The notes under the pieces were generated by a model that was given only the letters and a program-made list of their open reading frames with translations, made no database searches and was not told the origin of the DNA. A stretch of DNA of 64,000 nucleotides, from contig NC_088326.1 in NCBI RefSeq assembly GCF_910592395.1, positions 7,943,001 through 8,007,000 on the forward strand, written 5' to 3'. Origin of the DNA: Lineus longissimus (Eukaryota; Nemertea; Pilidiophora; Heteronemertea; Lineidae). Position 1 is the stretch's first letter; the number at the start of each line of letters is the position of its first letter. Positions 23,038 through 35,900 of this stretch are shown here, one piece after another. A program made the translations under genes and the position numbers.

Positions 23038-23700
23038 ATGGAAGGACCGCTCCCCAAAACTGTGCTTGCCACTCTGAATTTCTGTCTGCATCAGGCATTC
23101 TATCCTGAAGGAAAGGATCCTGTTCATGGAGTTTTTGTAGTTGGGGAGAAGCTCTTTGATGAGCTGCTTGAGGGAAATGAAGAAAGAAAAATAATTTCTC
23201 ATGGAAATGTCATGATAAATGATAATCTCTATGTACTTAATCGTACTATTCCAGCGAGGCAAAAATATGGCCCTTTTACCATGGATGAAATATTCAAGAT
23301 GGAGAGAACTAATGTGTTCACCGCTCCAGAATGTTTAGAGATACTTGCTAAATACAAATCAATTCATGTGTTATCAAACAGCAATGGCTGGAAGTTGTGT
23401 CCAAATGGCGAGATTGTATCAAACATGCATCCTCCTGAATATGTGAGAAGATCATTTCAGTTCACTTTTTCAACATACATCCCAGAATTAAAGAACTGTG
23501 AAGGTGTTATAATTGTTCCAAGTACAATTTCACGAGAGCAAGTACAGGATCCGAGAATCACAGTGATAAAAAGGGACACATTTCACATAACAAAAGTAGA
23601 AACTGCTCCTGGAAAATGGTTCATTTTGCAAAGCTGCCGTACAGCTTATTATGAAAATGACCCCTGTTTTTATTTAGCATTTAATGACTCAATCTACTGA
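23038..23700 (+). CDS. Unidentified 220-residue Polinton protein
   Basis: An intact frame beginning MEGPLPKTVLATLNFCLHQA. It is globular and mixed alpha/beta in composition, with no signal peptide, membrane segment or catalytic motif that I recognise. It contains many aromatic and proline-containing turns (ARQKYGPFTMDEIF, GWKLCPNGEIV). It lies in the left, early-gene-like part of the element, divergent from the zinc protein. I do not recognise the family. Confidence 0.65.
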   Translation: MEGPLPKTVLATLNFCLHQAFYPEGKDPVHGVFVVGEKLFDELLEGNEERKIISHGNVMINDNLYVLNRTIPARQKYGPFTMDEIFKMERTNVFTAPECLEILAKYKSIHVLSNSNGWKLCPNGEIVSNMHPPEYVRRSFQFTFSTYIPELKNCEGVIIVPSTISREQVQDPRITVIKRDTFHITKVETAPGKWFILQSCRTAYYENDPCFYLAFNDSIY

Positions 23701-23993
23701 TACCACGATAGGCATTGCATTTGCTCTCAACACATATGAAAAGGTTTGTGTTTTGGTTGTGCGCAATCTGATAATTTTTCGCCAAACTTGCCAAAGTCAC
23801 AACTCTTTTGGCTCCTGTCATTGAAATGGAGTCGTATTTCTATTTGCTATACAATGAGTCAGAATCATTACCTGTATGCAGCAATGACATGCATTCATTT
23901 AGCAACTCTTTCTATGACATGAACTCGTCAAACACAAAACTTCGCAACAAACACTTCTCTATTCCTGTATATTACTTATTTTCAGTTATAATA

Positions 23994-26900
23994 ATGGAAA
24001 AGAAGACAATGGAACGGTCATGTGCAGCAGCAGCTGCTGTTAGTAATAAAAAATTGACATATGCCAATGTGGTTGCTGGAAAAAAGCCTCTTCCTATTCT
24101 TGGTAAGTTTTTCTTTCTTATTCTTCTTCATGCTTTATTTTTTAATGCTATAACAAAAAAGAACCCAACTTTACGAAGTTAATGTAATTTCATAATAGAG
24201 TACTGTCTTTTTTCTTTTCAGACGGACCTGATTCCGAGGAGGAGTTCACTTCTAAACCACATGAATGGGTAAAAGTGGAAAGGAAGAGGCCTAAAGAGGC
24301 AAAGAAAGGTGTGTAGTAAATAAATAAATTTGTAAATGTCTTGATATATGCCCCAAAAAAAACCATATATATATATATATATACTTTTGTTCACCCTCTG
24401 TTAAGTTGACTTCAATGGTTTTTTTACTCTATTAAGTGGACACGAAGTGCGTTAAGTTGCCAAAGGCTGGTCCACTTTATACGGTCGAGACATAACGCTT
24501 TAAAATGCCTTAATCGATGGAGATACAGCGTCCTGGAAAATGTCCCCATAACCATGATTGGTGTCCCCTCTATCCCAATATACAACGGGCACTGTCCAGT
24601 GGCGGTCTCTGCAGGTTTGCCCTATATCGAGGACTTCCCGGGAGTGACACAGTCAGTTTATATACGCTTTTTTCCTGTGTCATCAGCCGAGTGCCTGGAC
24701 CGAACTAAAGAATAGAGATGGCCTAGAATCTGGAGTAGGTCACATTCCATCAATTTCGCGCACCTTTCAATGGTGATGAGAGTTAGCAGTCGTGTATTTC
24801 ATGAGTTCTTCGTATAAGGATTTTATTGGAATTACAGTGGATATTATCATCAAAACAGCACAGGTTTGTAATCGTATATGATAATGTATTCTATTAAGGA
24901 ATCTTACAATGCAGGCCTACATTTTTGGATTTGAAGTCCTCTGTGAAAACCGGTCGACTTTTTCACTTCAACATCAACATGAAGATAGGCTACTCGGGCC
25001 TTTTTCATCAGGTCCTTTCTTCTGCCCATGGTTCAGATTCAATGGTTCAGACAATAAGGTCGATCAGTAGATATCTTCGGTTACAAGATTTTGCATATTT
25101 TTTCTTTCTTATTTTTTAATTTTAACACCCCGTCGTCATACGCAGTGATTTGGAAGAGAGCAAAACACATTTCTTGGTTCATAAATAAATATCGCTAATC
25201 ATTCCACACAATGACAGTCTCTCCGTGGCCCTTGTGCAAGTGAGCGTAGGGTATAGTGGCCACTGATGCCTCATCTTAGAACATCTTTGTAGTGTTTTTG
25301 ACAGATATACATTGTAGTCATCTTTCGTAACATTAGCCGCGAAGCGAATGATCAGTTTCCTTTGTGAGAGATAATCAAAATGAACAAACGATGTAAAAAA
25401 CGAACAGTGTGTCCAGATAACCTGCACTTAGGGCCCTCCCAATAATATTTCCTCATACCCCATCTTAGAAAATCTTTGAGGTGTTTTTTGACAAATTGTA
25501 TTTTTCCCTTCGTTACGTTGACATTTAACCCTTTAAGCACGGATGCCAAGCGACTGATCAGTTTCTTTCGTGAGAGAGAATTAGCATATATCTTCAAAAA
25601 TGAACTAACGCGGTAAAAACGTACAGTGTGCATGGCCACACAACCTGAAAGGTTTTGCGAGGTTTACAACATCGAGCTTAAGTCAAAATGTACTCTCATC
25701 TTTCGTTAACTTGACTAAACTGTAGTTAGGTCGGCTACTAATGTAAACTCAAAAGTGATATAAGGCCCTCCCTGGCTAGTAGAGGGGCAATCAAGAGAAT
25801 TAACCTCCCCTATGGCCACCTAACCCAAAAACGCGATGTATAGGCCTAATGTTTTGACTGGTTTTCCTGCGTTACCTGACTTGAAAGAGACCTTGTGCAG
25901 GTTAACATCGTGCAGTATGTACACATAACGCACGTCTGTACGAAGAGTTTTATGGGGACTTCGAACATGTTCAACTAGAAATAAGGAAAATAACGTTAAA
26001 ACGGTTTTGAACATATCATATCACATCATATTCATTATAACCATGGTTCGCTAAGGAAAGTATACTGAATACCGGAGTTCCATGGTGTCCCCATGGCAGA
26101 GTGAGGCCGTCCCCAAGAAAAAATTGAATTGTAGAAACCCGTGAAAGCATTTTCCATTGCATCTTGAACATGAATTCGATGGGTTTCATAGGAAAGAAGT
26201 CAACTTATATTGTATTTCTTTTCTTCAGAATCAGGAAACAGACAGCAAGATGAGTCAGATGTGGACGCTTATGCTTCGTATCTCCCAACACATTCATCGT
26301 TGCACTTGAATATTGTGCGAAAAAGGACTTCGATGTGGAGGATTGTGTAATAGACAGAATGGATGCCATAAGATGCTATTGCCTTCAAGAATGTCTCGAG
26401 GTTATAGAACACCTTATACAAGGTTGGTGTTAAAAAGAAATGATCCCCCATCCCCCACCTTTAAGTACTCCAAACAATAATTTACATAGGTCGACACATT
26501 TCTCTTCGGGGAGCATGTGAAAAGCATTGAAACCATGACTCTGGTACAAACTAAAAAATGCAAAAAACGCCTGAACACTACATATGCATGAAGAAACGGG
26601 ACGGGGTACCTAAGAAAGTAATCCACTAAAACCGACCATAAGCATGATCGGTTTTCTCTTTTGATAATGTTCGAGTAATATAATCAATATTATAATGCGT
26701 GTAATAAAGAATTTCTATGAAGGGGTACAATCATTATGGGTTACCCAATTTACCTCAGATCTGACTAGAATAGAAAATTATCCGGTATTAGGATATTTTC
26801 GCGAGTAGGTTATGCTCGCGTACATATTCTGCCACTCACTTTGTTCAGAGGCTACATCGAAATTATACGCCTGCACAGGAATAGGCTAAATACACTCCAC

Positions 26901-29900
26901 ATCTGATGAGCGACGCTGAAGCCCAACTTATTGACTGGTTCAGTGCATTGGTCAGCGTTTCAACGATGTACTATAAATGACGAACGAATGTTGTTGGTGA
27001 AGGTATATATCTGACTCTCAATGAAATTAATCCGTCACCTCACGGCCACTTGTTTTGTGATAGAAAGAAGTGATGTCATTTCGGCCACAGTCCATCACAT
27101 CATTGTGCCATTGGTCATGCCAAAGGCTCATATGTGCTAGAATAATATTGCAATTTTGCAGCGTTTGAACAATGTATTCAGTGACCAAATGGGTGGTGTA
27201 GGCATATCCGACTCTCAAAGAAAGTAATCCAGCCGTCACCTCTACCCTCTTCTTGTGATAGAAAGGAGGAATATGTCATTTCGGCCACTGTCCATCATTG
27301 TGCAACTGGGAGTTGCATAGAAGCAGTGGCAGCATTGTACTCAGCGAGTTCGGCCATAATGTTCATATATTCGCGGTTGAATCTGCCTGTGCTTTCAATT
27401 TATTTGCTGTCGTCTGCTAGCAACTTTGGTAACCATAGTGGACGGTGATTTGCTCACACTGTCCGAATCCCCACACTGATCACTCTAGCATCAATGTTGC
27501 GCCATGAAAAGAGGCTTTCTCCCAGTGCGAAAGACCCAGGATGAACGCTGGCAGATTTTGTTTTCATACGGCGCAAATACAGTTTCGGTTGGGATATTGT
27601 GTAACAGAGTTCAACTTCACTAAGAGGAGATATTACATTGATAATTAGGCCGGGTGCATGACAATTATCTAAATATGAAATGTGAATGTTCTGTTTTTTT
27701 GTTTCAGGCCCTACACGAAAAGGTTACGAGGGCTCCTTAACCTGTGGTCGGCAGCTGCATTCGTCTTTTCACTAGTGACCTGGACAGCAAGGTTTCGAAG
27801 ATTCGAGTACGTGAGAATACCCTCCTGGATAACGCTAAAATTAAGGGAACTAGGAACAGTTTGCGCTCCATACAGCCCAAAACGACGTGGACATACCATT
27901 TACGAATTGACTAAATTAATATCATAGGAGGTTCTTTTTAAAACCGAAATAGAATAATGATAATCTGAGTGTGTCACTTTGTAATCAACAAGTTTACAAA
28001 TCATTGTGATGGAAAGCCATCCAAATTCAGTTCATAATGTCGATTACAAAACCGAAAGGGGCCTGATGAAAAGCTATGCAGGTTCGCCCAGTATCATAAA
28101 ACAAATTTATTGGAGTGGAAATCCTCCAATGTAATATTTGATGTAAAGAATCTGAATAGGTTTTGCCTGATTTAGCTGCATTGAAATGGAAAGCCATTCA
28201 ATGCAATAAAATCCATCGAAATTCAGCGTGTATGATGACTTTTTGGAAGCATTTTTTCTGAGGGAAAATCAGTCAAGTTAAATGTTTGTTTTAAACACTA
28301 GCGCTAATGTCACTCTGTGTTAACTTTGATTGTGTTACTGGGCATGTTAAAACCGATGTACATGGACAAGATTTAAGACAATTCTTGCATTTTAAATGCA
28401 GCAGAACCTCTCTATTAACGAGTTACCTGGGACTGACACTTGCTGTCTCTATAGAGAGGTGTCCCATTACAGTTGTTCAGGCTACAGTCTAATCCTAACC
28501 TGACGAATCCATCAAGTTATACAGGGTGCACCCGACAACACTCAAGGCTTTTTTTACTTCCCTTGTACATGTTGTATCAGGTCCCAAAACTAATGTTAGA
28601 ATGTTATCTACTGGTATATAACATCCATCGTTTAGTGCTTTAGTAAAGATAGTCTGCCATCCCATCAAATATAGATATTTGCAAGGAATTTTTGCCTGAC
28701 CCGAGGAATGTGATATTCCCAAAGCCGACATCTTAAATGTTTATCATTTTTGTAGGACTCTAGGAAATACAGATTTTACGTGTAGTCGTGTATATTGAGG
28801 CAGTGCAATTAATTCAGATATTTTCCACTCTGTATGGTTTATTTCTCGAGCAAAATCGTTTTTTCGTGAACTCATGATTTATCGTCTTTTGTACGATGAG
28901 GTGCGGGGATTCGCATTGGTCGTGTGTTAATGGGTTATATAGACAGAGCCAATGTAAAATTGACCACAAAGGCATTAGTTTTTTGTATTGCACGGAGAGG
29001 GAATCCATGTGTCGTAAATTAGTCGTCTTTTGCGAGCAGGTTTATTATCTAGAGTATGCTGGGATAAGATCACTGTAAGGGCATACTTTTAGCATTGCTT
29101 TGATGACAAAGAAAAGCAGTAAATCTGTAACTAGAGATACTTCCCAACTTAAAGGTGCAGGGCGCATTTGACATGTTTGATAGAAACTAAGAGGCATTGA
29201 GATTTATCACACAGGATCATCTGCCATTTAATGCACCCTTAAAATAACGGGACTTTTTTGTATTAGATCTCGATCAGGGGCATTTATAATCCAAATCTTC
29301 ATAGGCCTACTGAAGAGAACTGTTTACAAACCGACCAAACATGCCAAAAACCTTGCCAATATCCTGGTGACCTCTGCACCAGTGATCGGCCAGGTCAGGT
29401 CTCGAGCACTCTGGCTTTCAAGACGAGACATTTGCCGAATTCGTCTGGAACTTTGGGGTAGAATACCATGCAGTTGCCTGAATTCAATATTACGAAGGCA
29501 CTGAAGGATCATTCGAAATTCAAAATGTATGGTTTAAACATTGGTCTAGTACATTTTTTAATGTAGTGTTTGAGATTTTCAAAAAAATTGCTAACTTTCA
29601 TATAGACGTCAACTGTTAAATTTTATTACACGAGAATAAATTCATTGGATAAACAATGTATTTGTATTAATTTTTTACTTATTTAGGTAAGTGTACACAT
29701 GTGTGATGTTTTAGTAATTCCATTCTCGCGGTCCCCGTCATTAGTTCAAAATTTGGCGGGTTTGCCTGATTCATGCCATCGTGGTCTTCCTCACTGGACA
29801 GTGCGACGAATATGGCGACCTTGCGGGCATGAGGATCGAAGCAACCTGTGGTAATGAAGAAGAAGTGGAGTTTGGAGAGACACACAACTCCTGTATTGTC

Positions 29901-32900
29901 ACGATTTCCTTGTCCAACATAGTCTTCTGTACTGCCGGAACCTCATATCCTTGTTGCCTGATGGGCTGGTCAATGATAAAGCCGAGACATGGGCCACAAC
30001 CTGTCTTTCGAACGGCATTTATGTGATGGTCTTTCATGCAGCTGATGACATGATCACAATCCATCGACAGTTCTGATCGAGTGCCTTGTTTGGGTGGCTC
30101 CCATAATAGATTCACAAATCTATAAACCAAGCAGGCCAGAGCTTAATCTTTGATAACAAGAGACGACCCGTAGGCCCTTTCGTCAGTGACTTGTCTGAGC
30201 AGCTGGTGACAAAACCACCTCTCGATCGACCCTCATGATGTAAGTACATACATGCTTCGACGGACACACAGTAACAACCCTCGGTCCTCATGTGTGCCTT
30301 CTTGTAACTGCCATCTCGTCGGTCATCGTATTAGGTACCTTTATATCTTAGTTATCGGAGACAGAACAACCTGTCACCCCATGTGTCCGAGCGTTAGTTT
30401 ATATCGATGGGGACGTAGTAACAACCTCTCGGTCCTCATGATCTGCCTTGAGCTGAAGATAATATCACAACCTTCATGTTAATGTCTTACTTACTATGGC
30501 CCGAGACAATATCACTACCTCTCGGCCCTTATGTTAGTGCTTTTTACCTTTAGACTCGACGGTCTTCATGCATGGGGCTGGGGACAGAACAGCATTTCAG
30601 CTCCCATGTATAGCGTAAGCTAAGATGGGACATAGTAACAACCTATTGGTTTTTGTGTATAGCGTAACCTAAGATGGGACATTGTAATAACTTATCGGTC
30701 CTTATATACAGCGAAGGCTAAGATGAGGACATAGTAACAACCTATCGGCCATTGTATATAGCATTAGCTGAGACGGAGACATAGTAACAACCTATCGGTC
30801 ATTGGTATAGCCTTACCTAAGACAGGGACATAGTAACAACCTATCGGTCATTGTGTATAGCGTTAGTTAAGACGGAGACATAGTAACAACCTATCGGTCA
30901 TTGGTATAGCGTTACCTAAGACGGGGACATAGTAACAACCTATCGGTCATTGATATAGCGTTAGCAAAGACGGGGACATAGTAACAGCCTATCGGTCATT
31001 GGAATAGCGTTACCTAAGATGGGGACATAGTAACAACCTATCGGTCATTGATATAGCGTTAGCTAAGACGGGGACATATCAATCAATCAATCAACAATGT
31101 CTTATAGAGCGCCATACTCCAGGTAAACCTGCTCAAGGCGCTACCTCCCCACCAAGAAATGCTTCCTCGAACAGCCAGGATATTAGTAACAACCTATCGG
31201 TCATTGATATGGCGTTAGCTAAGACGGGGACATAGTAACAACCTATCGGTCATTGGAATAGCGTTACCTAAGATGGGGACATAGTAACAACATATCGGTC
31301 CTCGTGTATAGTGTAACCTAAGACGGGACATAGTAACAACCCATCGGTCATTGGTATAGCGTTACCTAAGACGGGGACATAGTAACAACATATCAGTCCT
31401 CATGTTTAGCGTCAGCTAAGAGAAGGACATATAAGCAACATATCGGTCATTGTGTATAGCGTAAGCTTAGACGGGGACATAGTAACAACCTTTCGGTCCT
31501 TATGTATGGTGGAGGTTAAGACAGGGACATAGTCACAACCTTTCGGTCCTTATGTATGGTGGAGGTTAAGACAGGGACATAGTCACAACCTTTCGGTCCT
31601 TATGTATAGTGGAGGTTAAGACAGGGACACAGTCACAACCTTTCGGTCCTTATGTATAGTGGAGGTTAAGACAGGGACACAGTCACAACCTTTCGGTCCT
31701 TATGTATGTAGGTTAAGACAGGGACACAGTCACAACCTTTCGGTCCTTATGTATAGTGTAGGTTAAGACAGGGACACAGTCACAACCATTCGGTCCTTAT
31801 GTATAGTGTAGGTTGAGACAGGGACACAGTCACAAATTTTCGGTCCTTATGTATAGTGTAGGTTAAGACAGGGACATAGTCACAACCTTTCGGTCCTTAT
31901 GTATAGTGTAGGTTAAGACAGGGACATAGTCACAACCTTCGGTCCTTATAGTGTAGGTTAAGACAGGGACATAGTCACAACCTTTCGGTCCTTATGTATA
32001 GTGTAGGTTAAGACAGGGACATAGTCACAACCTTTCGGTCCTAATAGTGTAGGTTAAGACAGGGACATAGTCACAACCTTTCGGTCCTTATGTATAGTGT
32101 AGGTTAAGACAGGGACATAGTCACAACCCTTCGGTCCTTATGTTTAGTGTAGGTTAAGAGAGGGACACAGTCACAACATTTCGGTCCTTATGTATAGTGT
32201 AGGTTAAGACAGGGACATAGTCACAACCTTTCGGTCCTTATAGTGTAGGTTAAGATAGGGACATAGTCACAACCTTTCGGTCCGTATGTATAGTGTAGGT
32301 TAAGACAGGGACATAGTCACAACCCTTCGGTCCTTATGTATAGTGTAGGTTAAGACAGGGACACAGTCACAACCTTTCGGTCCTTATAGTGTAGGTTAAG
32401 ACAGGGACATAGTCACAACCTTTCGGTCCTAATGTATAGTGTAGGTTAAGACAAGGACATAGTCACAACCTATCGGTCCTTCTGTATAACATAAGCTAAG
32501 ATGGGGACATTGTAACAACCTATTGGTGTTTATGTAAATGCTTTCCCTTTGATTGAAACAGAATCACAACTACTGTCGGCTAATGTGCCAACCAGTTCTG
32601 TCGATTATCATGTAAATGAACGTTTAACCATCGAAGATAGAAATTTAACAGGCTATCGGTCATTTTCTGATGAACATGGAATGAAATAGAAACCAGCAGT
32701 GTTTCATCCTCATGCAAGTGTGTTTCTGACAGCTGGGAAACGAATCGCAACACATGCTGGCCGGTATTGATGGCGACTGTTCAAGCAGTGTTCATGTGAT
32801 CATATCAAGCTACCGTGGCTGCCGATCCATATGTAATGTCTTCTATTAAGACTACACAACAATTTATTACTCGATGTTTGCAAGTTTAAGTCGCATCATT

Positions 32901-35900
32901 TCAGCAAGATATTAAGTCACATCATAATTACAGCCAACCATTCAGTATCACTTCAGTGAATTATGTCAGGAAACTGATGGACTATTTTGAGTCCTAAAAG
33001 ATTACTCGGTAGGGTCAGAAAAACATAATCATCAGTATAGGCATAGTAATTGTTTTGTATCTGATAGTGTGCTGATGAATACCATTATTGTTGGTGGACA
33101 TTCACAAACGTATGGACAAGTTGCAGCTTTACCTTATTGTTAATCGTCGTTATATACAATGTCCACACAAAATGACTCTGTCATGTGGTTGTCATGAGGT
33201 TAAGCATTCTCCAAACAGAAATGTTATTCACGTCTCTCTGCCTGCGCTGAGATTAGGTCACAGCCATAGTTCCGTACAGTATTTCGGGTTGAAATACAAA
33301 ACACAATATTGTATTGTGCACAGCTGTGCAACTTTCTACAAAAATGGACGATCTGCCTAAAAAACGGCCGCATCTTCACTTGTCGGAGTCTCAGAAAAAA
33401 TCATTGAGATGGTGAGTAGGCACATATTATTATAATCTGAATTGGCCTAAAGGCTACTGGGTGTGACGCATGGAAGGGTCAGATCATTATTCACTAGTGC
33501 TGTTGCCCAGCCAATGGCCATGAAAATCTTTGTTACCGCAATTATCCGAGTCGGTCTTGATGCAGTAAGTCGGCCCACTAGTTCTAATGCCATTGCATGT
33601 AACCTGGCCTATGTCGATTCCCTGCAGAATTCTACCCAAAGATTTGCAAATCCTACCCTTTCATAAGTGTAACTTTAAAGAGCTAGTCGCCCTGACCCAG
33701 GCCGACAAGGGACTTTTTCAAACAGTCCACACAAGCATTAAATTTTTCTATACCTTACATCTAATATCCTATATGACTATCATGAATCGTCGTCCCCTGT
33801 ACCAATGACCTTGAATCAAAACTATTTCAACAGAATCCTCTGTTTACTAGATAGAGGAAAGAAATTCCGATCGAATATTCTAGCTTTTTGATACACGTTA
33901 GCGAGATAAAATTCGTCAGTATTCGTCATGCCGCAATCACAAAAACGTTGCCAGGCTGTCCGAGAATTATATTTGATGTGCATTTTTTGTGGCAAGTGTT
34001 TAGTTTTCGCTTAACAAATCACATCATATTGATACCAAGTTGAAATGTCATGCGTACACAGCGTCAATTTGAACTTTTATTGGGAATAGAAGTACTCTGA
34101 AGATATAATCATTCTCTGCACTCAACTCAAAACTGTTCTTTGCTTACTATCATTTCGTGCGAGCTTCGAAACCAATGGTTAAAGCGAAAACTCGTAGCGT
34201 AAAAATCAAGGTCATACATTGAGTGTCATGAGTCATTCCCGTATCTGCACATCCACTGAAACTAAAATATCTGGAGTAGTAAAATTTAACCACCTGCAAC
34301 TCTTTGTCTACTCAACCAATCGATGTCCACCTAACTTTGTACTTTTACCAGTCGGCACTATCGTTAAGCCTATGTTCTGAGGAGTTTATATAACCAAGTT
34401 GACATTTAGGCTTTTATCCCAAAGACCAAGTCAGATTAATTTCCCTAATTTTGAACAGTGCAGTCGTATCTAAACAGTGTCAGTCTGTCTTCCCCCCCTG
34501 CTTTAGACAATATGGCACTCTATGTTTATGTTAAGACATCCCCCCCCCTCCCCCCATATGTGATCCCCAAATGCATATGCCATTCCAGGCTGGAATACAG
34601 TGTTCCATTTTTACCTCCTTTTCAAGTGAACATACATGTAGCCCTGCATTCTGCGGGTCAAACAGCTATGATAAGGTTTTTGAAGGAACAGAAAGTAGTT
34701 TGGTCTGCTTTCTTATCACACGAAAATACAATGTTGTGGATTAATGTGAGATAAAGATGCTTTGATTGTACTATTTTCTAGTAGAAAAGAATCAATTCAT
34801 ATAGATGATTATGTACTAGCGTATTAAACCTATAGGGTGAGAATCAAAAGTCCACCAAGCTTGAAATATTTGAAGTGGGGGCGTGTAAAATCATAATAAT
34901 GTTTCAGCAAATTCCAAAAACAAAATTCCCATGCAGAATCACAGAGGATAAGTCAGTGTTGTAGTTCCATCACAGCACCACTTTTCCGTTCTCCAAAATG
35001 ATAAGCAAATATTACCAGCTGTAACTTAGACAATAACTATGGTTATTCCTGCAAAAACAATAGTGTGCCCTGCTTAGGAAAAAATAGGCGCTTGTCTCAT
35101 ATGGACAAAATGCTTCAGAAAAATGTTTGTGTAAGTTATATGATTTAAGTTGTCTGGGGGCTATTGTCCTGGTACAAAAGAAGAATGATATTTTCATTAT
35201 TTTGATAAATTCTTACGAAACTGCCGAGTTTTATTATGTCTGACTCACTAAATCATTATAAAATTATCTCACTGTGTTGAACTCCCGAGTGCCGACGATG
35301 CCAGAGTTGATCATACGTAAGAATTAATTGTAACTCTAGAAACTCATTATATTTCCATACCTGATTTTCAGATCCTGGGTCTTACACCTGGTGAAGTCGA
35401 ATGGCTTAGCAACCATATGGGTAATACAGTGGATATTCACAAGGAAGCCTACATGTTGCACGAATCAACTATAGAAATGGCTAAAGTGTCCAAACTGTTA
35501 CTTGCAATTGACCAGGGAGTGGTTGGAAACTTCAGCGGAAAGTCATTGGACGAAATTGATGTAGACAGTAAGTTTGACTTTCTTTAAACTTTAGTGCCAT
35601 GCCAGAACAAGAGTGGAAAATGATTCCTCTCCTTGTAGAGTACTTTGTGGATTATGTGTTATGAGGACGATGAACTTGAGCCTGGGCAAATATGAAATGG
35701 CAGGGCACTTGCACGGCTTCAGACTTACACCATTATGCTTTCTGTAATCAATTTCAAGGTCATATGGGGTCAAATTTGGAATGTTGATACGTTTGTTTCT
35801 TTAAAGTTTTAACAGTTACGAAATAAATTTGTTTCAGATATTCCTAGGACTGCTTTTGATGAAAAAGATGATGTTGATTGGGATGAGGAGGATGGTGAAT

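Noticed and set aside
29771-30130. 119-residue minus-strand gene
   Set aside because: No motif, no splice context and an overlapping plus-strand frame of similar length; coding character is not convincing.
30240-32535. CRISPR-like array
   Set aside because: The whole 50-bp unit repeats head to tail with no unique spacers, and the context is metazoan; it is a minisatellite.
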